Of a DNA stretch of 64,000 nucleotides, positions 45,112-54,180 are shown one piece after another (the first letter of the stretch is position 1; each line of letters opens with the position of its first letter). The notes below the pieces were generated by a model. That model was not told the origin of the DNA and searched no databases. It saw only the letters and a list, made by a program, of their open reading frames with translations. The position numbers and the translations under genes were made by a program. The stretch comes from Asaia bogorensis NBRC 16594 (GTDB lineage Bacteria; Pseudomonadota; Alphaproteobacteria; Acetobacterales; Acetobacteraceae), in the NCBI RefSeq assembly GCF_001547995.1, contig NZ_AP014690.1:434001-498000 (forward strand). The letters are read 5' to 3'.

Positions 45112-46368
45112 TCACTTCCCATCACTTTCATGCAGGCCGAAGCGGAAGACCGTACGGCTTTGAAAAACCTGCCCCGGGTTCAGGCGTGTCGAGGGGAAAT
45201 TCGGCTGATTGGGACTGTCGGGAAAATGCTGGGTTTCAAAGGTCACAGCGTCGCTCTGGCGAAAGATATGGCCGTTTCCTGAGTCCGAGCCGTCAAGAAA
45301 ATTGGAGGTATAGACCTGCACACCCGGTTCGGTGCTCAGGCACTCCATGCTGCGACCGCTTTTCGGGTCCCAGAGCGTGGCGACGTGTCTGAGGCCGTCT
45401 GGTGATGAAGAGTCATCAACCACCCAGTTATGGTCATAGCCATGTGCCATGAGCAGCTGTGCATTGGCGAGGCGTATGTCGCGCCCGATTGGCTTTGCTG
45501 TGGTGAAATCGAAAGGTGTCCCGACGACGGAAGCAATTTCGCCCGTCGGAATGAGAGTCGAATCTGTCGGGGTATAATGATGCGCTTCGATCTGCAGCAT
45601 CTGGCCGAAAATACCGTCCTGCGATCCTGCCCCGGCGAGGTTGAAGTAGGAGTGATTGGTCAGGTTGAGCACGGTAGGCCTGGATGTGGTCGCTTTGTAT
45701 TCGATACCCAGCGCGCCCTGATCGTCGAGCGTGTAGGTGACCGTCACATTCAGCGCACCGGGATAACCCTGATCACCGTCCGGGCTGATCAGGGAGAGGG
45801 CAACGCCTACCTTATTGCCAGAGCGGGCGATCTCATGGGCTTTCCAGATACGCCGGTCGAAGCCGTCCTTGCCGCCATGCAGTGAGTTCGGGCCGTTATT
45901 GACCGGCACTGCGTAATCATGACCATCGAGTGTAAAGCGACCTTTCGCAATGCGATTGGCATACCGTCCGATTGTCGCGCCGAAGAACACCCCATTGGCC
46001 CGGCTTTTGGCCTCATATTCGGCGAGCGACGCATAGCCGAGCACCACGTTGTCGCGTTTGCCCTGACGATCAGGGGCCATGATGCGCAAAATGACTCCAC
46101 CATAAGTCATGATGGTCACTTCCACGCCGTTAGGGGCGCTCAAGGTATAGGCTTCGACCTTTTGCCCGGCCTGCGTCGTACCAAATGGTGACGCGCTCAT
46201 GGTTGCGGCGTGGGCTGAAGCCAGCGAGAGGGCAGCGGCAAGACTGCCTGAGGCAAGAGCCATGATCGGCCGCGTCGTTCGCCCGGTGCGCGATGTTCCG
46301 GGCGCCTCATCGCGGTTTGAGGTATCGCTCTTGTCGGTCGGCGTCTTGTTTGTCACTGGACTGCACAT
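45112..46368 (-). CDS. galM: exported aldose 1-epimerase (mutarotase)
   Basis: A 418-residue GalM-family mutarotase, interconverting alpha and beta anomers of aldoses. A hydrophobic segment at residues 36-55 (IMALASGSLAAALSLASAHA) follows a long polar n-region, consistent with a periplasmic enzyme. The fold's catalytic residues appear in GATIGRYANRIAKGRF, NSLHGGKDGFDRRIW, NLTNHSYFNLAG (catalytic His) and FETQHFPDSPNQPNFPST near the C-terminus (catalytic Glu). The ATG at 46368 has GAGG eight bases upstream. A LacI-type operator candidate is at 46462. It could serve periplasmic glucose oxidation in this type of organism (inference). Confidence 0.9.
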   Translation of the reverse strand: MCSPVTNKTPTDKSDTSNRDEAPGTSRTGRTTRPIMALASGSLAAALSLASAHAATMSASPFGTTQAGQKVEAYTLSAPNGVEVTIMTYGGVILRIMAPDRQGKRDNVVLGYASLAEYEAKSRANGVFFGATIGRYANRIAKGRFTLDGHDYAVPVNNGPNSLHGGKDGFDRRIWKAHEIARSGNKVGVALSLISPDGDQGYPGALNVTVTYTLDDQGALGIEYKATTSRPTVLNLTNHSYFNLAGAGSQDGIFGQMLQIEAHHYTPTDSTLIPTGEIASVVGTPFDFTTAKPIGRDIRLANAQLLMAHGYDHNWVVDDSSSPDGLRHVATLWDPKSGRSMECLSTEPGVQVYTSNFLDGSDSGNGHIFRQSDAVTFETQHFPDSPNQPNFPSTRLNPGQVFQSRTVFRFGLHESDGK

Positions 46369-46448
46369 GGTGAAACCTCGCTGACGCCACTGCATGGTCC
46401 GGCTGCCCGTTGGCTTGTATCGGGGCTGGGGAGATCTCCGGATACCGA

Positions 46449-46474
46449 GTGTAGCGTCACATGAAACGTTACAT
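46449..46474 (-). promoter_or_regulatory. LacI-type operator candidate upstream of galM
   Basis: TGAAACGTTACA matches its reverse complement at 10 of 12 positions and has a central CG. It lies inside a larger, looser inverted repeat centred on CATG at 46460-46463. The core GAAACGTTAC is identical, in the same orientation relative to the gene, to the site before the ATP-grasp gene. Confidence 0.4.
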
Positions 46475-46599
46475 ACGCAACATATTCCTGTTATGAAGCC
46501 GCGTCCAATACATGTTCCGCTATCGTTTCATATCTGTTTCTACCCTGATATCGCCTTGTTCTTCCCCCACGGGCGCGCAATCCCTCAAGCGGGAAAGCC

Positions 46600-47370
46600 T
46601 CACCAGGGAACATCACGGCCCTTGAAATCGCGATAGATGAGTCCGCTGCCGGCTTGATGGGTAATCAGGACATCCGCCACACCGGGAATGCTCTCCCCAA
46701 TCGAGAAACGTGCATCAGGCCCACCTAGCGACGTACGCACCCAGCCCGGAGCAATGAGCGCGAGGGGGCGTGACTGGCCGATCCGCGCGTCGTAGCAGCG
46801 CATGAACTGGTTCAGTGCCGCCTTGCTGCCCCGATAGAGCTCACGCCGTCCTGCGTTATTATTGCTGACGCTGCCCTGTCCTGAAGACATCACCCCTATC
46901 AGTCCCTGCGGGGTCACGAGAGAATCCAGTGTCTCGATCACGCGCATGGGGGCGAGGGCATTGGTCATCATGACTTGCATGAAATCCGAGCTGCTTACCT
47001 GACCGATGGGCTGATCGGGTTGGGCATTTGTCGTCCCTGCATTGACGAACAGCATGTCGAAGGGGCGCATCCTGAGAGGTGTTGCCAGATGATCCGGGCT
47101 TTCGGACACAGCAGAGGTCAACGGGTCACTCAGACGAGACCGCAGGGCTTCGATCATGGGCGCCTCGGTCATGTCGAGCTTTTCGATATGCAGCCAAGGC
47201 GCGAAGCGTTCGACCAACTGACGAAGGTCAGCGCCCGGATTTCCACGTATTGTCGCGGTAACTTCCCAGCCTCGCGTCAGGAATTCTTCGGCAAGGGCCA
47301 GGCCCAGACCGCGCGAAGCGCCGATCAGAAGCAGATGAGGGGGGCGGGCGGGAGAGTTGAGGTCGCTCAT
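46600..47370 (-). CDS. short-chain dehydrogenase/reductase
   Basis: A 256-residue SDR. The coenzyme motif is IGASRGLGLALAEE (residues 17-30), the NAG strand appears as VNAGTTNAQ, a Ser in GVMSSGQGSVSNN and the catalytic YRGSKAALN (YxxxK) follow, and IAPGWVRTSLGGPDA is the usual loop after strand 6. The extended middle (SDPLTSAVSESPDHLATPLR) is not in the shortest SDRs. Cytoplasmic, substrate unknown. It diverges from the LysR gene 170 bases away, which makes that regulator a candidate controller of this gene. Confidence 0.83.
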   Translation of the reverse strand: MSDLNSPARPPHLLLIGASRGLGLALAEEFLTRGWEVTATIRGNPGADLRQLVERFAPWLHIEKLDMTEAPMIEALRSRLSDPLTSAVSESPDHLATPLRMRPFDMLFVNAGTTNAQPDQPIGQVSSSDFMQVMMTNALAPMRVIETLDSLVTPQGLIGVMSSGQGSVSNNNAGRRELYRGSKAALNQFMRCYDARIGQSRPLALIAPGWVRTSLGGPDARFSIGESIPGVADVLITHQAGSGLIYRDFKGRDVPW

Positions 47371-47540
47371 GCCGGAAATTCCTTGCGCGGTTTCGAGACC
47401 GGCCAGAAATGCGGTGACTCCATCAATTGCGCCAGACGCATCGCATGCAACTTAACAGTGCACCAAACGCCTCTTCAGCAAGGTTGGATATGTTGGATCG
47501 CTGCGAATCCGACATCCGGAAAGACCACCAGGTAATGAAA

Positions 47541-48467
47541 ATGGATCTCAATCTTCTGATTGCGCTTGATGCCCTTCTGTCAGAGCGCAGCGTCGTAAAG
47601 GCGGCAGGGCGCTTGGGCGTCAGCCCTTCAGCAATGAGCCGCACGCTCATGCGGCTGCGCGAGAGTACAGGCGACCCTCTTCTGGTGCGCGGTGGCCGGG
47701 GGCTTGTGCCAACGCCGCACGCGCTTGCACTGGGTGAGTCCGTGCGGGAGGTGGCGATGCAAGCACAGGCCCTTCTCTCGCCTGTGCAGGCGAGTTTTAC
47801 CCCGCGGACGCTGAAGCGGCAGTTCACGCTGCGGACAAATGAAGGCTTCATCGAGGCCTGCGCAACGCGGCTGGTACAGGTGTTCCTCTCAGAGGCACCG
47901 GGGGTGAATCTCGTCTTTCTGCCAAGGCGCAGCAAGGAAGCGACATCCATGCGGGAAGGGACGGTGGATCTGGAGGTTGGCGTCATCGGTCCCGGTGATT
48001 TCGGGCCCGAGATGCGCATGAAGACCCTGTTCCATGACCGGTTTTATGGGGTGGCGGCGCGCACCCACTCTCTTTTCGATGGCCCTGTGACGGCGGGGCG
48101 CTATGCACAATGTCATCATGTTGTGGCCTCGCGCCACGCAAGCGCAGCGGGCCCCGTTGACGGGGCGTTGGCGCAGAAGGGCCTGACCCGCACGGTGAAA
48201 GTGGTGGTGCCAGCCTTTGACGATGCCCTGCGTCTGGCCTCCGCCACCGATCTGGTGGCGCTTGTTCCGGGATCATCCATCCGGGCGGATCGGAGCCTTC
48301 GTGTTTTCGACCTGCCGTTTGAGACGCCTGCCATTACCATTTCTGCACTCTGGCACCCCAGACTTTCTGCCGATCCGGCGCATCGCTGGTTCAGGGAAAG
48401 ACTGATCGCTCTATGCCGGGAACAACTACCCATCATTCCTCAGGGCATGATGCCTGAGGGGGTATGA
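47541..48467 (+). CDS. LysR-type transcriptional regulator
   Basis: A 308-residue LTTR. The N-terminal winged HTH is clear (MDLNLLIALDALLSERSVVK, AAGRLGVSPSAMSRTLMRLR), followed by the linker helix and a periplasmic-binding-protein-like effector domain (GTVDLEVGVIGPGDF, TATDLVALVPGS-like SATDLVALVPGSS). The ATG at 47541 has AGG eight bases upstream; the ATG six bases earlier is too close to it, and longer starts lack homology. It diverges from the SDR gene, the classical LysR arrangement, so that SDR is the likely target. Effector unknown. Confidence 0.9.
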   Translation: MDLNLLIALDALLSERSVVKAAGRLGVSPSAMSRTLMRLRESTGDPLLVRGGRGLVPTPHALALGESVREVAMQAQALLSPVQASFTPRTLKRQFTLRTNEGFIEACATRLVQVFLSEAPGVNLVFLPRRSKEATSMREGTVDLEVGVIGPGDFGPEMRMKTLFHDRFYGVAARTHSLFDGPVTAGRYAQCHHVVASRHASAAGPVDGALAQKGLTRTVKVVVPAFDDALRLASATDLVALVPGSSIRADRSLRVFDLPFETPAITISALWHPRLSADPAHRWFRERLIALCREQLPIIPQGMMPEGV

Positions 48468-48643
48468 GTTTCAGGCCCGACCGGGAGGGCTAAAAGACCG
48501 GATGTGGGGGTATCTCTCGCCGCAATGATGATTGCCGGATGGATGTCGTGAGCCCGACAGGCAGGGCAATCTGTGACATTCGGTGATTTGGGGTTCATCC
48601 GGGGTTGAGCTATAAACCACCGCCTCAAAGGGGGAAAAACGGC

Positions 48644-50734
48644 GTGTTGGCAGAAGACATTACAGACAGCCTGTTGGCGGCACTGGACCGGCCTGACCTG
48701 CAAACCCTGTCCGATCAGGTCGTCTTCAATCTGTCGCCCCGCCTTACACGGCCCTTCATTGTTTCGGATCGGTCAATCACCCTCGGTGCCATTGCCTTCG
48801 GGCATCCGGATATCGCGCCGGTCTTGCTGCGCTACGCGCTTGAACTGGATTTCCTGTGCCGGGGACTACCTGTTGACGATCAGGCTGTCGCCATCGTGGT
48901 CGCTGCGCGCGTGGCCGCCCTGTTTCACCGTCTCGATTGTGTCACGCCCCATCTACCGCTCGAACTGACATGGCTGAGCGACTTTGCTGCCAGCCAGCCG
49001 CCGCCGCCCGAGCGCCTTGCAGCACTCTGGCCTGCCCTCACGCAGTTTCTGCCTGATGTCGCGCCTGAAATCCTGCGCGATGGCTGCGACAGTCATGGTC
49101 TTGTTGCCCGCCTTGCTCCCCTCTGGTCGTGTCTGGCCCCCGCTGAATATCTGATGGCCGATGGCGGCGACGAACGTCTCGTCATCAACCCTGAAACCGG
49201 GTTGAACCGGTACGGATGTTCCCATCGGCCCCGACCCTGGGCGGTGACATTCTCCTCCTCCACCGCGTCATCCCTGTCTGAGCGGGGATATCTGGGGGCC
49301 GAGCGGGCAAGGCGCGCTTTCGTGCTGGATGCGCTGACCGGTGGGGATGGTGCGGCATCCCGCGAGGCGGCGTGCCTGCAGGTGCGTCAGAAGATCGCTG
49401 CGCTATACGGGCTGGGATCACGCGACAATGTCATCCTTGCCGCATCGGGCACGGATTGCGAACTGGCCGTGCTGGCCATGGGGCTGATGCGTGCGCAGGG
49501 GCGTGCCATCGTCAATATCCTGATCGCCCCCGATGAAACGGGTAGTGGTGTTCCGCTGGCGGCGCAGGGACGGCATTTTGCTGCCGGAACCGCCTTAGGC
49601 AGTTCGGCCGACAAGGCCCGTCATCTTGAAGGCTTTCCTGCCGAGACGACCATACGCGGCATTGCCATACGTCTGGCTGATGGCACACCACGAACCTGCA
49701 CCGATCTCAACAAGGAGGTTGAGGCCGGGGTAAGGGAGGAGCTTGAAGCCGGGCACCATGTCATCCTGCATCAGCTCGATATGTCAAAGACCGGGCTGGT
49801 CGGGCCTTGTACCGACATGCTGTGTCGCCTCGCGGCCAGCTACCCCGAGCGGATCACGCTCGTTGTCGATGCCTGTCAGGCCCGGCTGGCACCGCATCGG
49901 ATCACCTCTCTCGTGCGCGCCGGCATGCTTGTCATGACCACGGGCTCCAAATTCCTCACAGGGCCACCTTTCTGCGGCGCGATCCTGCTGCCGGATTCCT
50001 TTACGGCAGCCCTCCCGCATTTCAGCCTGCCGCAGGGCCTTGGCGCCTATTTCCATCAATGTGACTGGCCTCATACGGCGTCGCCCACGCCACTTGGCTG
50101 CGATGGCAATCTTGGCCTCGCCCTGCGCTGGCAGGCTGCCCTGGCCGAGAGCGAGGCTCTTGCCGCTGTACCGGATGAGGAGATTGTCGATACGCTGCGT
50201 CGCTTCGAGCGCCATGCCCATGAGGTAATCGCGGCCCATCCTGCGCTGACCCTGCTCACCATGCCGTCTCTCGACCGGCGTGACGTGCAAGGCGAGGTCC
50301 TGTGGGATACGATCCCGACCGTATTCTCCTTTCTGGTGCACGACCCTGACCATCCGGAGAAACCGCTCGATCTCGAAAGATCGCGCGCGCTGCATCGCTG
50401 GCTGAACGCGGATCTTTCCCCCTGGGTGCCAGGTGAGGACCTTGCGCCGCTCCTGTGTCATCTGGGTCAGCCCGTGCCCGTGCCCCATCCGGCCCTTGGT
50501 GGCGAGAATGCCGGGGCGCTGCGCCTTTGCGCCGGGGCGCGTCTGGTTTCCGGCGAGCCGTCCCATGCCGGTCTGCCCAATGCTGTTCGGCTGGAGCGTG
50601 AATTTGCTGATGTGCGTCGGGCTCTGGCAAAGATTACGGTCATCCTCGATCACTGGACCCGCCTCGCGCCGGTCGATCCGCAGCCGCGCTATGCCCCTTA
50701 TGCCCACCAGCCGAGAAAGCCCCGTGCCTCATGA
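48644..50734 (+). CDS. large PLP-fold (aminotransferase class V-like) protein of unknown function
   Basis: A 696-residue protein. Residues 1-190 match nothing I recognise. From about 200 it has the shape of a fold-type I PLP enzyme: ILAASGTDCELAVLAMGL (phosphate/substrate loop), IAPDETGSGVPLAAQ, LVVDACQARL (Asp that pairs with the PLP nitrogen) and TTGSKFLTGPPFCGAIL (candidate Schiff-base Lys in GSKF). A C-terminal domain follows. I chose the GTG at 48644 because AAAGGGGG lies upstream; a TTG 13 codons earlier is possible. It overlaps the histidine phosphatase gene by four bases. Reaction unknown; a decarboxylase, lyase or aminotransferase would all fit. Confidence 0.65.
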   Translation: MLAEDITDSLLAALDRPDLQTLSDQVVFNLSPRLTRPFIVSDRSITLGAIAFGHPDIAPVLLRYALELDFLCRGLPVDDQAVAIVVAARVAALFHRLDCVTPHLPLELTWLSDFAASQPPPPERLAALWPALTQFLPDVAPEILRDGCDSHGLVARLAPLWSCLAPAEYLMADGGDERLVINPETGLNRYGCSHRPRPWAVTFSSSTASSLSERGYLGAERARRAFVLDALTGGDGAASREAACLQVRQKIAALYGLGSRDNVILAASGTDCELAVLAMGLMRAQGRAIVNILIAPDETGSGVPLAAQGRHFAAGTALGSSADKARHLEGFPAETTIRGIAIRLADGTPRTCTDLNKEVEAGVREELEAGHHVILHQLDMSKTGLVGPCTDMLCRLAASYPERITLVVDACQARLAPHRITSLVRAGMLVMTTGSKFLTGPPFCGAILLPDSFTAALPHFSLPQGLGAYFHQCDWPHTASPTPLGCDGNLGLALRWQAALAESEALAAVPDEEIVDTLRRFERHAHEVIAAHPALTLLTMPSLDRRDVQGEVLWDTIPTVFSFLVHDPDHPEKPLDLERSRALHRWLNADLSPWVPGEDLAPLLCHLGQPVPVPHPALGGENAGALRLCAGARLVSGEPSHAGLPNAVRLEREFADVRRALAKITVILDHWTRLAPVDPQPRYAPYAHQPRKPRAS

Positions 50735-51435
50735 CCCAGACTGACAAGGCCCCTGCTACCGACCCCAAGGCCCATGGTCATTTTCTCGATTCCATGCAGC
50801 TGCCATCGGGCGTCACCCGTTTCTGGCTGATCCGTCATGCCATCGTTGAGGCCTCGGCCCGGATGCGAGTCTACGGCTCGATGGATGTCGAGCTCTGCAC
50901 CGAGCATCTGGCGTTGCAGGTGCCCTATTATACGGCACTCGGGCGTCGTCTTCCTGCAGAGGCCAACTGGGTTGTCTCGCCCCTCAAGCGGGCGCAGGAC
51001 ACGGCACGCGCTATCTTCGAAGCCGGGTATGGCCCCCGAACCATGACCATCGAGCCGCGCTTTACCGAGCAGTCCATGGGGGAGTGGCACAATCTGCCCC
51101 ATCAGGAACTCCCGTTGAAGCTGCGTCAGACCGCCCATAATTTCTGGTCGCTCTCAGCCTCCGAGCAGCCGCCAGGCGGTGAAAGCATGCTGGATGTCTG
51201 CGCCCGCGTTGGCCATTCGCTCGATGAAATGGCTGATCGTCATGCTGGTCAGGATACGGTTGTGGTGAGTCATGGCGGAGCGATCCGTGCTGCCCTGTCC
51301 CACGCGCTCAATGTCCACCCCGATACGGGGCTGCGCTTTTCCATCCAGAACCTTTCGGTATCCATCATCGAGCGGATCAATGGTGTCTGGCGTGTGGTGA
51401 CCGTAAACGAACTGCCCGCTGCTCCCGCGATCTGA
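50731..51435 (+). CDS. histidine phosphatase superfamily protein
   Basis: A 234-residue branch-1 histidine phosphatase (phosphoglycerate mutase-like). The first motif is LIRHAIVE (the usual RHG is RHA, keeping the catalytic His), ERPRFTEQSMGEW-like EPRFTEQSMGEWHN gives the acidic residue, SPLKRAQDTARAI is the second Arg strand, and VVVSHGGAIRAAL holds the second His. The short first half resembles CobC/alpha-ribazole phosphatase and PhoE-type enzymes. It is coupled by a four-base overlap (ATGA) to the PLP-fold gene, so it probably acts on that enzyme's product or substrate (inference). Confidence 0.83.
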   Translation: MTQTDKAPATDPKAHGHFLDSMQLPSGVTRFWLIRHAIVEASARMRVYGSMDVELCTEHLALQVPYYTALGRRLPAEANWVVSPLKRAQDTARAIFEAGYGPRTMTIEPRFTEQSMGEWHNLPHQELPLKLRQTAHNFWSLSASEQPPGGESMLDVCARVGHSLDEMADRHAGQDTVVVSHGGAIRAALSHALNVHPDTGLRFSIQNLSVSIIERINGVWRVVTVNELPAAPAI

Positions 51436-51619
51436 GGGAACCGTCTGATGGCGTATGGCATCGCATCAACGTGCGGGAGACGACTGCCCGCCTGATGCCT
51501 GCACTGTCTCCTGTGTGAGGTGAAGACGGCCTCATGGCTCCCGTTCAGGGAATCATCATGATCTCAGCGTCCTCACGTACCCGCGGTGCGACGGCGGGAT
51601 AGGTGCCGGCCTTTGCCGA

Positions 51620-51913
51620 CTACTCCACGACTGCGCACCACATATTCTCTATCTTGCCACCGAGTTTCCCAATTTCATCGAAGACCTTGAGAACGTGGTC
51701 GGTTTCGAGGTGGTGCTGGAGGCTGACTTCATCCTCCCACTCTTCGTTGATGGCAAATCGCCCCCTGTTTTCACGATCCTCGTAAACGACGAATCTCAGG
51801 CATCCCGCGTCCTGACGCGCCAGAACAGCGATGTCGCGCAGGAGGGTGCGGCAGGAAGAATGGTGGTCGTCAGCGACAATGACAATAGCGCTTACACATG
51901 ACTTGGCTGACAA
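51620..51913 (-). CDS. antibiotic biosynthesis monooxygenase (ABM)-domain protein
   Basis: A 97-residue dimeric alpha/beta-barrel type protein of the ABM/YgiN family, which includes quinol monooxygenases. CLRFVVYEDRENRGRFAINE then EWEDEVSLQHHLETDHVLKV is the family core (the EWxxxxxLxxHxxxxH pattern). The frame runs further upstream, but the TTG at 51913 with GGAGAG five bases before it gives the normal family length. Substrate unknown; YgiN-like proteins act on quinols, small ABM proteins on aromatic intermediates or haem. It stands alone between the phosphatase and LacI genes. Confidence 0.72.
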   Translation of the reverse strand: MSAKSCVSAIVIVADDHHSSCRTLLRDIAVLARQDAGCLRFVVYEDRENRGRFAINEEWEDEVSLQHHLETDHVLKVFDEIGKLGGKIENMWCAVVE

Positions 51914-52162
51914 GAATACTCTCCGCTTGGGGCTGGGTCCGGAATCTGACCTTTTACGCATGGCGCAGCGCAGAGTTGTTAAGCCTGACCTGCTGCCTAA
52001 GGCGCAGAAGGCACATGCGCGGGGTTGCGCCGCACGGGCAGCCGCACGGGCACACGGGTCGTGTGAAAGCATGTTCTTAACCGCGCAACCTGGCACGGAA
52101 ATACAATGATGACAGAAATGTCATTTACAGGATAGCAAGGATTCATCTACGCATAAGAAGAA

Positions 52163-52178
52163 GGTTAAACGTTTAACC
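52163..52178 (+). promoter_or_regulatory. perfect 16-bp operator before the LacI gene
   Basis: GGTTAAACGTTTAACC is a perfect palindrome with a central CG, 12 bases before the lacI-type ATG. LacI-family proteins bind palindromes of this form and usually control their own operon, so it is very likely the operator for the regulator-epimerase-ABC unit (inference). The rest of 51914-52190 carries no gene I can support. Confidence 0.75.
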
Positions 52179-52190
52179 AAGAGTATCGTA

Positions 52191-53219
52191 ATGGTTCGCA
52201 AGGCCGCCAAGGTATCGATCCGGGATGTTGCAGAAGCCGCAGAGGTTTCTGTAGCCACCGTTTCGAATGTGGTGCGCAACCGTAAAAACGTCTCCGATAC
52301 CGTGCGTCGTCGTGTCGAGGCGGCCATTGAGAGCCTCAATTATCTGCCTGACAGGGCAGCCATGCAGCTTCGTGAAGGGCGCACCCGCATCATCGGCGTT
52401 CTTGTGCCGAGCCTTGATAATCCGTTTTTCACGGCCATTATCGCCTGCCTCGAGGACTGCGCAATTCGTGATGGTTACGATATCATCGTTGCCAGCGCTG
52501 GCGAGGATACCGCACTGGCCTCCTCGCGGCTCAAGGCCCTGCTGGCGTGGCGTCCGGCTGGCATGATTGTTTTGCCCAACGACGATCGTTTTGAGGACTC
52601 TTCCCTGCTTGATGCGGCAGGGGTGCCTTATGTCGTGATCGATCGTTTGCCGCCTGCCTGTCGGGCCGATACGGTTGCCGCAGAAAACGAATATGCTGCC
52701 GCCGAAGCTGCTTCTTGTCTTGCCGGGCTGGGTCATCGTCGTATTGCCATTGTGGCTACGACGCTTTCATTGGCCAATATTCGCGAGCGTTGCGCCGGGA
52801 TCCGGACATTCTGTGCCCGTGAAGGCCTGCCCGAGCCGCAGGTTCTCGAAGTTGGCCATCATGTTGAGGACGATATCCCGTCTCTGCGCGCTTTGCTGGT
52901 GGGGGAAAACGCGCCCACGGCGATTATTGCGCTGACCAATTCCATCACTCTGGGGGCGCTGCGGTGCCTGCACCAGAGCGGATATGTCGTGCCCGATGAC
53001 GTGTCGCTTATCGGTTACGATGACTACGCATGGATGCGTGCCATGCTCCCGCCCATCACAGCGATACGCCAACCGGTGGAAGAGCTTGGGGCACAGGGCT
53101 GGACGCGCCTCATGCAACGTATTGCGGGCGAAAGCACTGCCTATCTGCAGGTCCGGGTGTCCTGCACGCTTGCGGTGCGCGGGTCGACCGCACCTCCCAG
53201 AACAGGAAAACGCTCATGA
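52191..53219 (+). CDS. LacI-family transcriptional regulator
   Basis: A 342-residue repressor. The N-terminal HTH is VSIRDVAEAAEVSVATVSNV and the hinge helix is RAAMQLREGRTR; the remainder is the sugar-binding core (IGVLVPSLDNPFFTAI, GMIVLPNDD, ISLIGYDDYAWM-like SLIGYDDYAWMRAMLPPITA). A perfect palindrome 12 bases upstream is its likely site. The stop overlaps the start of the epimerase gene by four bases (ATGA), so regulator and pathway genes share a transcript. The inducer is probably the imported sugar. Confidence 0.93.
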   Translation: MVRKAAKVSIRDVAEAAEVSVATVSNVVRNRKNVSDTVRRRVEAAIESLNYLPDRAAMQLREGRTRIIGVLVPSLDNPFFTAIIACLEDCAIRDGYDIIVASAGEDTALASSRLKALLAWRPAGMIVLPNDDRFEDSSLLDAAGVPYVVIDRLPPACRADTVAAENEYAAAEAASCLAGLGHRRIAIVATTLSLANIRERCAGIRTFCAREGLPEPQVLEVGHHVEDDIPSLRALLVGENAPTAIIALTNSITLGALRCLHQSGYVVPDDVSLIGYDDYAWMRAMLPPITAIRQPVEELGAQGWTRLMQRIAGESTAYLQVRVSCTLAVRGSTAPPRTGKRS

Positions 53220-54097
53220 ACAAGCTTGGACTCCACGCTTTCGTCTGGACTGCTGGCTGGACGCCAGAAGACGCCGCCATGGCGATCCGCTCGACGGCCG
53301 AACTCGGTTTCGATCTGATCGAGGCATCGACCATGGATCTCAAGGCATTCGACGTGCCAGCCACGCTGCGCGAACTCGAAGCCAATCGTCTTGGGATCAC
53401 CATGTCCTTTGGTCTGACTGCAGATATGGATATCTCCTCGGGTGACCCCGAGCGTATCCGTCGCGGGGAGGCGCATCTGCTTGATGCCATGTCTCTCGCG
53501 CGCGATGTCGGCGCAACCCATGTCTGCGGTATTCTTTATTCCGCCTTCCAGAAATACGCGACGCCGGTCACGGCAGATGGCGTGCGCGGCTCCATCGAGG
53601 TGGTGCGTCGCGTCGCCGAGAAGGCGCAGGCCAGTGGTATCACGCTGGGTATGGAAGTGGTCAATCGCTACGAGTCCAACGTACTCAACACGGCTCGTCA
53701 GGCCATTGCCTATGTGAAACGTGTCGAGATGCCCAACGTGAAGCTGCATCTTGATTGCTATCACATGAATATCGAGGAAGCTGATTCAGCCGAGGCTATT
53801 CGTGAAGCAGGCGATCTGTTGGGGTACTTCCATACCGGAGATTCCCATCGTGGTTATCTAGGCTCAGGGTCTGTCGATTTCCCCAGCATTTTCCGCGCGC
53901 TGGAGAGCATTCAGTATAAGGGACCGATTACCTTCGAGTCCTTCTCCTCTGCTGTGGTCGGTCAGCCGCTCGAAGGAATCCTGGGCATCTGGCGCAATCT
54001 CTGGGAGGACAGCCGCGATCTGGCCGCCCATGCCAAGGCCTTCACCGACGTGCAGATGAAATCGGCACGCGAGGCGCTCGGCCGCCAAAAGCGCTGA
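53216..54097 (+). CDS. ketose 3-epimerase (D-tagatose/D-psicose 3-epimerase family)
   Basis: A 293-residue TIM-barrel sugar epimerase. The four metal ligands of the DTE/DPE family can be placed: Glu147 in GMEVVNRYESNVLNTA, Asp180 in HLDCYHMNIEE, His206 in FHTGDSHRGYLG and Glu241 in ITFESFSSAV. The spacing matches the Agrobacterium D-psicose 3-epimerase with a constant offset of five. It would interconvert C3 epimers of ketoses such as fructose/psicose or tagatose/sorbose. It overlaps the LacI gene by four bases and precedes ABC transporter genes. Which ketose is natural cannot be told from sequence. Confidence 0.88.
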   Translation: MNKLGLHAFVWTAGWTPEDAAMAIRSTAELGFDLIEASTMDLKAFDVPATLRELEANRLGITMSFGLTADMDISSGDPERIRRGEAHLLDAMSLARDVGATHVCGILYSAFQKYATPVTADGVRGSIEVVRRVAEKAQASGITLGMEVVNRYESNVLNTARQAIAYVKRVEMPNVKLHLDCYHMNIEEADSAEAIREAGDLLGYFHTGDSHRGYLGSGSVDFPSIFRALESIQYKGPITFESFSSAVVGQPLEGILGIWRNLWEDSRDLAAHAKAFTDVQMKSAREALGRQKR

Positions 54098-54180
54098 ACC
54101 TACGGCCTATTTTCCTGAACCCCATCCCGTCACGAGGGTGTCCTGACGACACCCTGTGATGCTCTGAAAAGGTCGAGATC

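Noticed and set aside
46394-46636. 80-codon plus-strand frame between galM and the SDR gene
   Set aside because: Overlaps the operator candidate and the SDR 3' end, no ribosome site, no similarity.
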